From assembly GCA_028751875.1 (NCBI GenBank), contig CM054140.1, forward strand, positions 48,425,673 to 48,489,672: a stretch of DNA of 64,000 bases. The letters run 5' to 3'. A program made the position numbers and the translations under genes. This document shows, one piece after another, positions 47,192-58,559 of the stretch (position 1 is the first letter of the stretch; each line of letters starts with the position of its first letter). The notes beneath the pieces were generated by a model. The model did no database searches. It worked only from the letters and a program-made list of their open reading frames with translations, and had not been told where the DNA came from. The DNA comes from Rapana venosa (Eukaryota; Mollusca; Gastropoda; Neogastropoda; Muricidae).

Positions 47192-47357
47192 TGGACGGCT
47201 ACTACGACACCTGGTCGGAGTGGAGCGGCTGCTCCCAGTCCTGCGGGGGCGGCAGCCAGTGGAGGAGCCGCAGGTGCGAACCCCCCAAGTACGGCGGCAA
47301 GGACTGCTCTGGGCCCCGCCAACACCACCCAGGACTGCAACACCCACCCGTGTCCCA
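47192..47357 (+). CDS. TSP1 repeat exon 13, frameshifted (166 nt)
   Basis: Starts V-D-G-Y-Y-D-T-W-S-E-W, C-S-Q-S-C-G-G-G, 'PPKYGGKDCSGP' and then leaves frame. The expected end (A-N-T-T-Q-D-C-N-T-H-P-C-P) is intact in the +1 frame, and donor A|gtatgt and acceptor tgtgcccca/g are normal. The exon is 166 nt, one more than its relatives. The extra base lies in CCCC at 47314-47317; exon 9 has only three C at the same place. Either an assembly or sequencing error or a real single-base insertion explains it. If real, including the exon truncates the protein downstream, whereas skipping it keeps the frame. Confidence 0.85.
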
Positions 47358-47470
47358 GTATGTCCTTGTTGTTGGTGTTGGTGTTGGTGCTGTTACTGTT
47401 ATGTACAGCCCGTGTTTGTGTGAGGGTTGTCATTGCATATACTTATCGGTAATAGTGTGGTGGATGGACG

Positions 47471-47700
47471 TTGAAGGTGAAAAAAACATGGATGTAGATC
47501 TTCTGTGTTTTCCCTCCCCGTGGGATGCCAAGGGCCTGTCAGTCCAAATAGCATCTCCACCTTTCTGGAAATTCTGTGCCAGGAAATCCCTTTTTTCTGT
47601 CCCTCTCTTTGTTTCTGCCTTGTTCTTTGTCGTCTCCTTCTTATCTATTTTCTGCCTTCTTGGTCCATTCTCCTGCCTTTTTTTCTAGAAAGACATGAAA
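47471..47700 (+). mobile_element. Repeat G, truncated copy
   Basis: 'agcatctccacctttctgga' and 'aattctgtgccaggaaatcc' with a pyrimidine-rich body ending 'tagaaagacatgaaat'. It matches the first third of the copies at 52910 and 58560. No coding capacity seen; class unknown. Confidence 0.7.
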
Positions 47701-48035
47701 TAATACTTCTCTCCAAAGCCGAAGTCGGATGCGCTGGGCCTGATTTGTCAGGCGCTTAACGGCAGCAGCAAGGACTTTTTTGCTCATGTGACAGACAACA
47801 GTAGTTGCTGTCTTAGCATTTGAGGACGAGGAAGAAGAAGTTCAGTGTTTGCAGTTTAGATGTCAAATTTCTCATTGCTGTACTACTATTTTGTCAGTGA
47901 TAAAAAAGGTATGTATTGTAGGTATTTGTTAGAAGTTCTGGTCAGTTTTCGCCCATGGAATGTTAGTGAATTATCTGCTGGAGAATTCCCCTTTGTATTC
48001 TCGCTGATTGTGTATACCTACAAGCGTCTGGAAGA

Positions 48036-48630
48036 GGCCCTAATAAGCTTTCATGATAGACTGATATATTTGTCAAACTATTTGTAAGAGAACTATAGCA
48101 AGAGTATTTGTAAGAAAGGTATTTGTAAGAGAACTTTGACAGGAGTTAACCTTGGTTCCGACTCCATTCCCTCACAAGTCTTTCTGATGAAACTGTAGAG
48201 CAAGGTCCTGTGTGCCAAAACAGTTTATCTGAAAGACAATGCCCTGGCCCCAATAAGCTTTCATGATAGACTGATACAGTCATCAAATTATTTGTAAAGG
48301 AACTATAATCTCATTCAGCATGTCGGTAATAGTACTTTAAATGAACACCAGGAACCTGACTGATGGGTGCAAAACACGAATGAACGCTTGAAGTTTTTCT
48401 GAGGTCTGTTATTACACTGGAAGTAATTCGTTTCAGGTGTGATCATTCACGTGTGTCTTCTCTAAAAGGGGTTGTAATCACGGAATGATTGTATTAAATA
48501 GACAGCCTGGGTTTGTGTGGACACTTGCCTGAAACTGGAGTTAACAACAGGAGTTCACTTTGGTTCTGATTCCATTCCCTCACAAGTCTTTCTGACGAGA
48601 CTATAAAGCAAAGTTCAGTGTGCCAAAACA
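48036..48630. repeat. Two interleaved direct duplications
   Basis: 'aataagctttcatgatagac' occurs at about 48041 and 48253, each followed by a TTTGTAA-A-GAACTATA stretch. 'ccattccctcacaagtcttt' occurs at about 48164 and 48570 with matching flanks that end 'gtgtgccaaaac'. Confidence 0.85.
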
Positions 48631-48913
48631 AACACGATAGTAGTCGCAAAAAGTTAAAATCCCATCCATCATTAGTAGAAGAGTAGGTAGGCCCGCGATG
48701 GCTGATGGTATGGATGACACGAACATACTCAACATCTGTTTGAAATGACCTCCCATCTTCAGTAATTCTTTAAAAAAACAACACAACAGTTATTGTTGCT
48801 AAAAAAACCCATAACAGTTATTGCTGTTGTTGCTGTGGTTGTATTTACGTCCCAGCGGAGATGTTCGATTTAGGGTCTGGACAAGAGTTCCAACCTGTCA
48901 ACCCTGTTTTCAG

Positions 48914-49078
48914 TTGACGGCTACTGGAAGGCGTGGTCTGATTGGGCGGCCTGCAACACCACGTGCGGAGGAGGCATGCGCGAACGCGTGCGTGAGTGCG
49001 AGGAGCCAAAATACCAAGGAAAGCCCTGCACAGGACACAAGGCGGAATATCTGGCCTGCGCTGACAACCCCTGCCCCA
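48914..49078 (+). CDS. TSP1 repeat exon 14
   Basis: 165 nt, phase 1-1. The exon starts TTGACGGC, so the split codon is ATT (Ile) after exon 13, or GTT (Val) if exon 13 is skipped and exon 12 supplies the G. D-G-Y-W-K-A-W-S-D-W, C-N-T-T-C-G (O-fucose site and N-T-T sequon), middle loop 'EPKYQGKPCTGH' with Q for G, ending A-D-N-P-C-P. The acceptor is ctgttttcag; the donor A|gtaagt is the best in the gene. Confidence 0.92.
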
Positions 49079-50564
49079 GTAAGTGCCAACTTTACTACAA
49101 GGTAGGCTGCCGGCTGCCACTTTCTAAAACTACTCTCTACATGTAGGATTTCGTGATTCTGTACAAGGAAATCTGAGATATTAATTCTTGTGATGATTTC
49201 TGCTGTGGAAATGATTTTGTCTTGGGTGTGAAAGGTCGCTGTTCTGTAAGCATACTTAGTTGGGCTGGCATGGTAGTTGAACTGTGTTTATTTTTGTTGT
49301 TTAGTTAATAAATACGTCTTTCTGAAGTGTGGAGTAGTGATACACTAGTGATTATTCTGATGTGGCTCTATGTGTGTTTTAACATGATCTCTAGATTCTT
49401 AGCCTGACAAACTCTCTTGCACATTGTCTTGTGGCTTCGGTTCTATTCATGCTCTTGGCTCTTAATCTGTTTGGGGGTCTGTATTCTGAGCTTGCTTACA
49501 AGTTCAGGTGTTTCTACATGTTGAAGAATGTTGGTACACATGCATTCTGACATTTGAAAATAGTATGTAGGTTTTTTGGGTATACGCTAGTGACTATTCT
49601 GATGTGGTTTTATATGTTCGAAGAAAAGATTGACAGAATTATTCATGTGTTGCTCAGAATGGTAAGAATTTTGTTTATAGCTTGTATGCGAATCAAAACT
49701 TGTTGAAGAACAAGTCAGGCTGAGAGTAAGCTTATTTGCAAATTCAGACGTAATCAAAATTTGTATGTAATAATGATGTAAAAATTTGTCATGGAATATC
49801 GTAATTAAAGCCCGCATAAAATTACAACTAGTTCTAAAATCACCTTTTTCCATTCAAACCAGCATGAACCTTTCATACTCTGTGCTTTAATGTGCACGTT
49901 GTTGCTTTTGAATATTGTTCAAATGTTTATATTTCCCCTTGGACTCTCAATATCCTCGAATATCATGATTATTGGACAGTTCACAAGGACACATGGGCAA
50001 GAAAAATAGAGACATTCAGTTTAAGTTGCTTAAGTTCTTCATTTTATTGGATTTTTAAGCAAAGCGGTTTGGATTTCAAGTTGAAAAGGTCAGGTACCCC
50101 GTTGATCAGGTACCCCGTTGATGTTGTAAGAAGAGTCATAATTGTACTTGTTGTGCAAGAGATCCAGTAATAAGAGAACGAAAACTGGCAAAACAGTGGT
50201 AATGCACAATACCTTTCGACGGAGATACGGAAGTCTGGTGATCCCAAAACTACCTGGATCTCTAAAGGCATCATCGTTATCGTCCTTATTCTTAGCAGTC
50301 ATAATGCAGTGAAAGTCTTAGCAGTCATATTGCAGTGAAAGGAAAAAAAACCCTCACACTCTGAGACCCTATGTGATTATACCATGCTTCCATGGGAAAG
50401 TCGGGTTCAACGGTCGTTAAACTTTTACCCATGTAATGTCTTCATGTCAAAGTTTTCAAAAGAATCTAACATGCCATTCATTTTATGCGTATTAAGTTCG
50501 CGTCGACATTTTCAAAATGGCTGACGTAGCGAGTTCTCTTTATTTATTCATTCATTTTTATTTT

Positions 50565-50912
50565 ATTTTATTCTTTTATATCGAGGGTAATGGAATAAGC
50601 ACTTAATGTGCTTTTTGACATCCAGTCCCCGTGTGTATGCGGTTTTGTAAATTCTGTCATCTGTTCCCACCGGCACGCAATGGCCTACTCTTACGAAAAG
50701 CGTAACAGGATCTAACGTGTGGGCAAGATGTTTCTGCGTGCGCTCGCACACAGGGCCTCAGTTTATAGTCTCATTCGAAGGACTTTTGGGGAGAATGGAG
50801 TCTGCACTGATGTTAACTCCACGGGAAAATATCCCCCTTGAACGGGAACCGAACCCGGGTCATCAGATTGCCAGCGCAATGTTCTAACCACTAGGCTATC
50901 CCGTCCCCCACT
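50565..50912 (-). mobile_element. Family B SINE, full length
   Basis: On the minus strand: 'gacgggatagcctagtggtt' head, 'ttcggttcccgttcaag' B-box region, body, then tail 'attccattaccctcgatata' with an AATAAA-rich end. The canonical B tail is present. Confidence 0.87.
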
Positions 50913-51417
50913 CTTTAACGTCATCAGGAAGGGAGATCCATGAATCCTACAAGACGACACAGTAATGGTTGCCTTCAGTGTGGCGCCACGACTAAACTTT
51001 CCTTGTTCTCTTGAGAGGGGATGACAGATTACATTCTGTCTCTGTTGCATCAGAATCTACTTTTAAAAACTTCCAAAGTGACTCAGCAGTGCTGCAGTAT
51101 CGCTCGCTGTGGGAGTGCAGCAGAATAAGTCTGAATTTTGACCGGGTCTCACATTCGTGATGGTCAATATTGGAGGGGTTAGGGAAGAATGTGGGATGTC
51201 ACAGAAAGTGAAGCACCGAGGTCAACAGTGAAGGTGCTAACGAAATGCATCTTTAACAACTTGAGTTGCGACGGATCTTTGGAGCTTAGAAAAATCCATG
51301 CAACGATTGAGGCGGTGATAGTTCAAGAAATCATAGAGAAGGTACACGACAGAAAGGAAAAACACGACTTTTCTGTCCCCAGAAATTGGCCTAGTAGATT
51401 TTCTTCAGTATTAACAA

Positions 51418-51443
51418 ATCACACACACACAAACACACACACA

Positions 51444-51523
<80 letters not shown>

Positions 51524-51614
51524 ACACTCTCTCTCTCTCTCTCTCTCTTATTACCCCCCCCCCACACACACACACACACACACACATACGCACATACACA
51601 CATACGCACATACA

Positions 51615-51681
<67 letters not shown>

Positions 51682-51796
51682 ACGCACACACACACCTCTC
51701 TCTCTCTCTCTCTGTCTATGTCCGCTCTGTCTCTCTCACACAAACACACACACACACACACATACAGTCACACATACACACACACACACGCACACT
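51418..51796. repeat. 380-bp compound microsatellite (CA, GCAC, TC)
   Basis: (CA)n, (GCAC)n at 51443-51491, (CA)n, (TC)n at 51527-51549, a C9 run, further (CA)n with ATACGCAC variants, (TC)n at 51694-51714 and (CA)n. The 204-codon frame crossing it has about 75 ordinary codons upstream (51189-51418) with no domain; not supported as a gene. Confidence 0.95.
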
Positions 51797-52580
51797 AGCG
51801 TAGTGTTTCACAGCTGCAATAGTTAGTGCCCCTCTCCCCCACCCCTTCCCTCAAGAAAATATCAAAACAAAAATCTTCCGTGCATTCCTTTCGACAACTT
51901 ATGTTCTAAAAACAAACAAACAAAACCCCCTACCCCCAACAAAACTGTTTTGCTCACGTAAACTTTTAGAACTGAAATTTTCGAATACTTTTGCAGCAAA
52001 ATTTCATTCACTATAATTGCTTTGAGCTTTTTATTCTGCTCATGCTTATTTTGGTGTCCATAATCTTATGATATTAATCACATTTAAGGTGAAAAGTAGT
52101 TAGCGTGTGCTTGTATTTCGCACAATTAGCTTACATATTAATCCTCACATTTTTCTCTCTCTATTCCTATGCATGCTGATGATAATATGCTCTTTTTTTT
52201 GCTTCTGAGTATTTGACAGATATCTTTGGATTGTATGTATGAGACTGACTCTTATGAGTACTGTAGACAAGGTCGACGTATTTATAGGCTAAGCTTGGTT
52301 ATTTTTGCTTGTTGTTGATGAAAGTGGTTTACGGTGTTGCCGGTTACAATGTTTGTTATAAGTGACAGTGGGTTATAATGTTTGTTATGAGTGATAGTGA
52401 ATGACACTGTTTGTTGTTGCTGGTAGTGGATTGACTCTGTTGAGTTTGAACTTTTCAGCTTTGATTGAAAGAAACAAATGATACACATGTACGAACTAAC
52501 AAAGCAAAAAAACCCCAAACAAAACAAACAAAACAAACAACTACTACCAAGCAGCCTTTGTAGACAAAAATCATCAGTCG

Positions 52581-52692
<112 letters not shown>

Positions 52693-52909
52693 AAATCAAA
52701 TAACTATTGTAACACGTTAGCCAAAGTTCACTATTGAACTTTAGTTTCATGTTGATTATTTGAAAAAAAAGATTGCTAGGAATTGTGAAATCACATATTC
52801 AGTTTTGCTGACATTAACTTTCCCCTTACAATAATTGTGCAGAGGTCAGAGCTCACTGAATATCATTAACAAGTACGCTGTTAGTTATATCTTAATTCAG
52901 GTAATATCA

Positions 52910-53575
52910 TTCGTGATCAGATAATTACCTTCGTGGATGTAACAAGAGCTTTATCAGTGCAGATAGCATCCTTACCTTCTGGAAATTGTATTAGAAATTC
53001 CCCTTTTCTATCACTCTCTTGGTTTAGATCATTTCCTTATTTTTCTAATTTTGCTGTCTCTCCTTCTTGCTATTTTTCTTGGCCTTCCAAGTACATTCTC
53101 TTTCCTTTATTCAAGAAAGTCTGACAACGTTTTTCTCTTAACATTACTCGAAGACTTTTTGCCTGTATTGTTATGTTCTTGTGATCGTGAAGAGTCGGTA
53201 TAAACACTGGAATGGGGACAGGATGTCCAGTCTACAGTGCTATTTGACCCTATGGCATTTTATGTGTATTCAAAAAAAACAATCTTTAAAGCATTTGCTA
53301 TCATCAGCAAATTCAAAACAGAATGGTTTTGTAGCCTTGGAAGCTTATTCCTTTAGCAAAGCCTGTTTTTATTTGCCCTAAGGAATGAAATGAATAAAGT
53401 ATTCTGTCATCTCATTGTGTTTTTCGTGTTTGATGATGGCTGGTATGTTGGGGGATTAGTATGTGTTGGTTTTTGACTTGAAATGAATAGAACAAGGTGA
53501 CAGCCCTGATATGGCCTTTGTGGACAATCGGGCGGTAAATAACACGAAATGAAATGAAAGATCAAACAATTGAAC
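52910..53575 (+). mobile_element. Repeat G, long copy (about 650 bp)
   Basis: 'gcatccttaccttctggaaa', 'taaacactggaatggggaca', and an end with 'gacagccctgatatggcctt' and (GAAAT)n. The copy at 58560-59215 shows the same blocks in the same order. The end resembles 3' ends of non-LTR elements, but there is no readable ORF. Confidence 0.75.
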
Positions 53576-54552
53576 TTATATATAATCATCTAACAATATA
53601 TAATCATCTAACCTATTAGTAAAAAAAATAGTAGTTCCCCAGCTGTAGATATGTCTTTGTTCAAGTTCATTCGTGTCGTTGTTTTTTTGTTGGGTTGGTT
53701 TTCTTTTTACTATATTATTCTATTATTTTCCTTTTACTGTAAACAGACCCGTAATGTTCTCATCATCAAAGATTTTGATTCTTGTATAGTAAGTGTGGAT
53801 ATAGAATATGAACAGGATGATTCAATTATATTACGGTCATATGATTATACACATATTTTTCTCCCTCTTTGGGCTTATCTAGGTAATGTTTTACATCCAT
53901 GCAGTTACTATTTATTTCGATAATTTAAGTAGTCGGTTATAGTTTGGGAGATCTGCTCAGTTAGTCCTTGTAGTGCCTGCATCTGTTATTTTTGACTATC
54001 GTCAACTTCTTTTTTATTGATGTCGAAGGTATTTTTTTTGTTCACATTGGTGCAAAACAGCGAGCACAACATACACATTGACATAATTTGTACCATTAGT
54101 CTTTCTTATAGTGTTTTGTGTTTGAAGTATTTGATAACGCGTATAGAATTGCCCTGATTAAGTTTTTTATGTTGACGAGCTATTTCATCACATTGAAGGA
54201 TTGTACAGAATTAATTTGCACTTGAAAACAAACTAGCGCAGATACCTTTACCAACCAGCTAGTTTGTGCCGATGTGAGTAATAGTGACTGCAAGGTTACT
54301 TTGCACTTTGAGGGAAATCATGGGATAAGCTTTCGGTGTTAATGGAAATGTTTTCCCCAAAAGCGCGTAAGCACCCCACAAACTTAAGTTTTGCACTCTG
54401 ATAGAAATCTTTTGAATTAGTCTTTATTTCTGTTGTTGACAGTAGGAAATGGCATGGGGCGATAACAAAATAATTCTGCCCGTTAAGAGAAATGGTGTGA
54501 TTGTTAGCTGCCGTTACCACAAGTTCATCATTTTGAAAATCCTCATCCACAG

Positions 54553-54729
54553 TTCCTGGAAACTGGTTTCAATGGACTTCGTGGAGTGAATGCACGGTCA
54601 CGTGTGGGGGCGGGAAGCGTCAGCGGTCACGTGATTGCGATATGACGTCATACGGCGAGCTGACAGCCCCTTGCGAGGGTGACGCTGAGCAAGTGGTAGA
54701 CTGTCATACCTTTGACTGCAAACCTTACG
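54553..54729 (+). CDS. TSP1 repeat exon 15, divergent and longer
   Basis: 177 nt (59 codons), phase 1-1, with no stop. It starts P-G-N-W-F-Q-W-T-S-W-S-E-C, then [16 protein letters not shown]. The second half 'DMTSYGELTAPCEGDAEQVV' differs from all other repeats: no G-G loop and four extra residues; it ends D-C-H-T-F-D-C-K-P-Y rather than C-P-G. Six cysteines remain in TSP1 order. It contains several TCACGTG/GTCACG strings, so it is CpG-rich. The acceptor is catccacag; the donor is TAC G|gtccgt. It is the junction repeat before the fibrinogen-like module. Confidence 0.88.
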
Positions 54730-54756
54730 GTCCGTGCTTTGTCTGTTCGTTTGCCT

Positions 54757-55064
54757 GTCTGCGGTCTGTCTGTCTGTCTGTCTGTCTCTGTCTGTCTGTC
54801 TGTCATTCAGATTAAGTGTCTGTCTGGTTTGTGTTTGTTGTTATCTTTTATGTCTGTTTCCTTCATGTGTGGACTGCCATGCCTTTGACTGAAAACGGTA
54901 TCGGTGATGCATCTGCCCTGTTTCTCTGTGTATTTTTTTGTATATCGCTCTCTGTCTCTTTCTGTCTGTCTCTCTTTGTCTCTTTCTCTGTCTCTATGTC
55001 TGTTTGTCTGTCTGTCTCTATCTCTGTCTCTCTCTGTGTCTCTGTCTGTCTGTCTGTCTCTCGT
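54757..55064. repeat. (TGTC)n and TCTCTG-rich tracts
   Basis: (TCTG)n at 54757-54805 starts about 28 nt after the exon 15 donor; a second TCTG/TCTC tract lies at 54940-55064. They create several serine/cysteine-rich open frames that are not genes. Confidence 0.93.
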
Positions 55065-55519
55065 CTTATTGTTTGCTCTTGTATCATATTCTGATAGGAG
55101 CAATTTTATATTCTTCGTCACAGTGTGTGTGTGTCCTTCCTCTCCTTCTAGTATAACATATAGACGTTGATCAGGTTGAGTAGTGTAATTGAGAGTATAC
55201 AATTACTTGATGCAGTAAATTAACATTGATTTGAAAAAAAAGGTACGCTGATCAATCTCCAGAACCCAAACAAAAATCCATTTCATTCATAAAATGTAAC
55301 CCATATGTAGTGTGATCTTGCCAAACTGTCCCTCCTTATCTCTATGCACGATGTCAGTTCATCTTAACACAGACTTATCTGTATTGAAGTGGTGCTTACC
55401 GTCAGCTGGATAAAGAAGAACGTGAACGAGGCTTTCCAATGCAGATGACTGCAGTAGGATTTGTGGTGGTGTTTCGTTTCACACAGCCTCTTTTTCTTTC
55501 TTTCTTTCTGTTCTTTTTG

Positions 55520-56320
55520 CTGCCTTAGCTTTTGTGGCGTTCCTTCCACGCCGCTCCTTTCAATCCCTGTGCCCCAGCCATACCCAGATTCGTTGTGTCG
55601 CATTTTCAGGGTCAGAAGTCCACAGGAAGCTCATCAGTGTCAGGCTGCGGTTGGGCCACCAGCCAGAGGGCCTGTGCACTGCTGCTGAGTGACTTTGTTG
55701 GTGTTCAGTGGTACCTGTTCTGACCTAACACCCGCAGGACACTACCTACCCAGCCCCCTACTGACAACACTTAATAGCTCAGTTGCAGTCAGACTGAGTG
55801 AGGCGCCCACTTGGGGTGGTGACCACCACAACGTCCTTCCATCAACCATCTCCAGTCAACTTCCAACTCGGAAGGCTTTGATTAAAAACTCAACACATGC
55901 ACAGCAATGTATGGGAATCCACAACTGAGGTCACCATGACGCCAGAGCAACTGGCGCCACCGATTCAGTATCTTTTATTGATGATGATCAATTTAAGGAA
56001 GATGAGGATGCTGAAGTGCTGCTGCTGTGGAAGTGCACATGCTTTGCGACTACTTGACAGTTTCCTAACGTCATCCAGGCCCCAAAGATACAGACACCTG
56101 CAGTGTTGGTCACGTAATTTGAGGAACACTCTCAAAATCGCATCCTTTAAGCGGATGAAGCTCAGCTGTGTGTTTCCAGTATTCCCAATGATCCCACAGC
56201 AAATTCATTCTGAGTAGGAGCCGACCGGAGTCCGAAAAAACCTATTGCATCTTATGAGATTCGAAACCACGACCTTCCAGTCCGTAACCCAAGGCTCTAA
56301 TAACTATGGCATGGTGGCAG
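55520..56320 (-). mobile_element. Family D element, second copy
   Basis: The same block order as 28321-29186 and the same orientation: 'ctgccttagcttttgtggcg' at the left to 'taactatggcatggtggcag' at the right. Many substitutions and small indels. No target duplication was recognised. Open frames inside it (for example 55897-56217 and 56245-56535) do not agree with the other copy. Confidence 0.82.
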
Positions 56321-56741
56321 GTACAAATGGTACAATTGAAATGACTCCTGTTACTTCAGCCACTGAGACAAAAGGAGAGGGAGCTCGTTGGTTATCAAAT
56401 CCCCTGTCTGCAAAATGCAAACATACACTACAAAGCATGCCAGTGATTAATATTATAGATGTTGCCCCAAATAGTCTCCCCCGAAGGTTTTTGAAACCAG
56501 TGGAAAGTCTTTTCATATATGGCGGCTGCGATTAAGATTTGAACTTGTAACCCTTAGATCAAGCATCAGAGACTGGTCGGCTATGCCGTGTCAGATTGCA
56601 GGGCCGACCTTGCCACTTAAGCAGCCCCATGGCGACTTCAGATGGCTGGACTATAATGATCTCTTTCGTGAAATGTATTGTTTTGCATAGTTATGAAGCT
56701 TTTAGTGTTTGCTACAGTTGGTTACAATTTGACATTAAATT

Positions 56742-57005
56742 TCACGGACATTCAGGATGGTACTGACTTAGCCATCATCAAGCGTGGTTACCACTTGGAT
56801 GGGTGACAATTTGCACGCCTTGGTTTCAGTACAGTCCCCCAGTTCACCCAGCTGTAAATGGGTATCTGCCTCTTTAGGAGCAGGGAAGGTAAAGCAGCGA
56901 GGGAGAGGAGATGGACACCGCCCTCAATATGCTGTCCCCTTAAGTTGAGGTCTCTGATGCCTCGCTCCCCTACGACCACATAGGTTATGGGACACCTCTA
57001 CCTTT
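56742..57005 (-). mobile_element. Family C repeat, head-truncated
   Basis: The reverse complement matches 60797-61014 and 36917-37039: 'ggttaccacttggatgggtg' to 'aatgggtatctgcctcttta', 'gcagcgagggagaggagatg', ending 'acataggttatgggacacct'. Confidence 0.83.
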
Positions 57006-57174
57006 TACTGTCTTAGCGGTCACTTAAGGTGTAAAAAGAATACCCTTCAGTACCGACATCTCTTCCTCTTCTACTTCCCTAGAATGGTTATTCCACCTCA
57101 AAGGTGGGTCTGATTGTTATTCTCGACTGAAACCATCATACCAATCAAGAGTGGCGGGTTGTGCAAGTTATCTA

Positions 57175-57420
57175 TCTATCTGTCTGTCCCGTAGTCTGAC
57201 GACCGTGGGGGCACCCTCAAAGACTCAACAACCAGTTCCCTCCATTCCTCTCTCTGTTCTGCCTTTCTCAGGGTTTTGTTGAGTTCTAGGCCTGTCCATT
57301 CGCTGATGTTATCCTCCCAGCTCTTCCTTGGTCTGCCTCTTCTTCTTCCTCCTTGGACAGTGCCTTGTAAAACTGTCTTTGCAAGTCCTTTGGATCTTGT
57401 GACATGCCCATACCATTTAA
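57175..57420 (-). mobile_element. LINE reverse-transcriptase C-terminal fragment 63 nt before exon 16
   Basis: Minus-strand conceptual reading gives W-Y-G-H-V-T-R-S-K-G-L-A-K-T-V-L-Q-G-T-V, then G-G-R-R-R-G-R-P-R-K-S-W and N-I-S-E-W-T, the conserved LINE C-terminus. It is close in type to the 6235 fragment and ends in a simple-repeat tail near 57175 ('tctatctatctgtctgtc' on +). Confidence 0.8.
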
Positions 57421-57482
57421 GTTTACGCTTTTAAAGTTAACCTGTGCAAAATTGTGTGTTGACTCGAGGCTTGGTGTTACAG

Positions 57483-57629
57483 CTCGCACGTGCACAGAAT
57501 GGCAGAGACGTGGCCTGACGGTGACGACAGATGCAGACATTGACCCGGATGGAGAAGCGGGCAGCCTGGAGCCTGTGAACGTCACCTGTGACTTTGACAG
57601 CGAACCGGGAGAGGCCGTCACCGTCGTCG
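57483..57629 (+). CDS. Fibrinogen-like (Caspr/neurexin IV type) module, exon 16
   Basis: 147 nt (49 codons), phase 1-1. A-R-T-C-T-E-W-Q-R-R-G-L begins the module: a cysteine followed by a hydrophobic 'W/Y' and R-G is the usual start of fibrinogen-related and Caspr-type domains. D-I-D-P-D-G-E-A-G and V-N-V-T-C-D-F-D-S match the family pattern of I-D-P-D-G, then a C-D-(M/F) segment, ending E-A-V-T-V-V. Sequon N-V-T. The acceptor is ggtgttacag; the donor is GTC G|gtaaat. Confidence 0.85.
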
Positions 57630-57796
57630 GTAAATCACTCTTTTCAGTGTGGTTTTGTTTATAGCATAACAATGTTACCGGGCAAACATAGACATCTTAC
57701 CTGACCACCACCGCCCAACCGTTACTGCTTGCTTGGTGTTTCTTTCGTTTTTTTGTTTCTTCTTCTTTTTTGTTTTTGTTTTGTTGTTCCTTATCT

Positions 57797-57885
57797 AGAA
57801 CTCCGAGGTTCATCAGTGGTGATATTTTGTGTATGTGACCGTTTTTACCTCCCATTAAAGTAGCCGCATTCTGACTTCCACTTTG
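57797..57885 (-). mobile_element. F-tail copy (5'-truncated variant of family B)
   Basis: 'actccgaggttcatcagtgg' and 'cattaaagtagccgcattct' match the tail segment at 8900-8985; no B body is attached. Confidence 0.75.
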
Positions 57886-58129
57886 TGTTTGATAGCCATA
57901 GACATTACGAATAGGTTTTGGAAATAGACCTTTTGGTGTGATGAAGAAAAAGGCTGATGATTTCATGAAACATTCTATTGTGATTTACATTTTAATGAAA
58001 ATGTGCTTAACGGTGTTATTGATATATGTGTGATGTTTGTTGGTGCTGATAATATATTTGATGAGACTTTCTTAAATTTGCAATTATGTTATAGTTTTGC
58101 CTTGTCGCTCTTAATACTGTTATTGTTGT

Positions 58130-58183
58130 CTCAATGTGTGTACGCGTGTGCGCGTGTGTGGGTGTGCGTGCGTGTGGGTTCGT

Positions 58184-58240
<57 letters not shown>

Positions 58241-58370
58241 CAAGTGTTGTCAACTTGTAAGATGTATGTTATATCTTATGTATGTTTTGTTTAAAGCATG
58301 TTGTGTAATCTTAAAATGCCACACATAATTTCTCTATTGAGATAATAAAGTATTCTTGAGTCTTGACTTT
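58130..58370 (+). repeat. (GT)n(GA)n microsatellite followed by a non-LTR-like 3' end
   Basis: GCGTGT/TG to 58207, (GA)n to about 58236, then AT-rich sequence ending 'attgagataataaagtattc' and 'ttgagtcttgac', similar to the end of the nested insertion at 37040-37200. Confidence 0.75.
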
Positions 58371-58559
58371 AAAATTGTCATCTCGGTTACAGCTTTCTTG
58401 TACCCTTCCTTCGTCTCTTTTGTTTAATTTTTCAAACACAAAATCTAGATCTGGTTAGGAATAACAAAGCAAACCCCTAAACGGATCACAACAATTGTTA
58501 AATCACCCTCGCTCACTCGTCTCTTGTCAGCTGCTCCTTCAAGTTATGGTTCATCAAAA

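Larger units (their letters stand above)
47358..48913. other. Intron 13 (1.6 kb)
   Basis: Contains a truncated copy of the 650-bp repeat G (47471-47700) and two pairs of internal direct duplications (48036-48630). A (TTG)n-like tract, 'gttgttggtgttggtgttgg', lies 9 nt after the donor. Confidence 0.75.
54730..57482. other. Intron 15 (2.8 kb)
   Basis: (CTGT)n/(TCTC)n tracts (54757-55064), family D copy (55520-56320), family C copy (56742-57005) and a LINE fragment (57175-57420) fill most of it. 55070-55500 and 56330-56740 show nothing else. Confidence 0.75.

Noticed and set aside
51189..51803. 204-codon plus-strand frame
   Set aside because: Most codons are His/Thr/Ala from CA and GCAC repeats; the unique first part has no recognisable domain.
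55461..56535. Several 60-106 codon frames
   Set aside because: They lie in the second family D element and are not preserved in the copy at 28321-29186.
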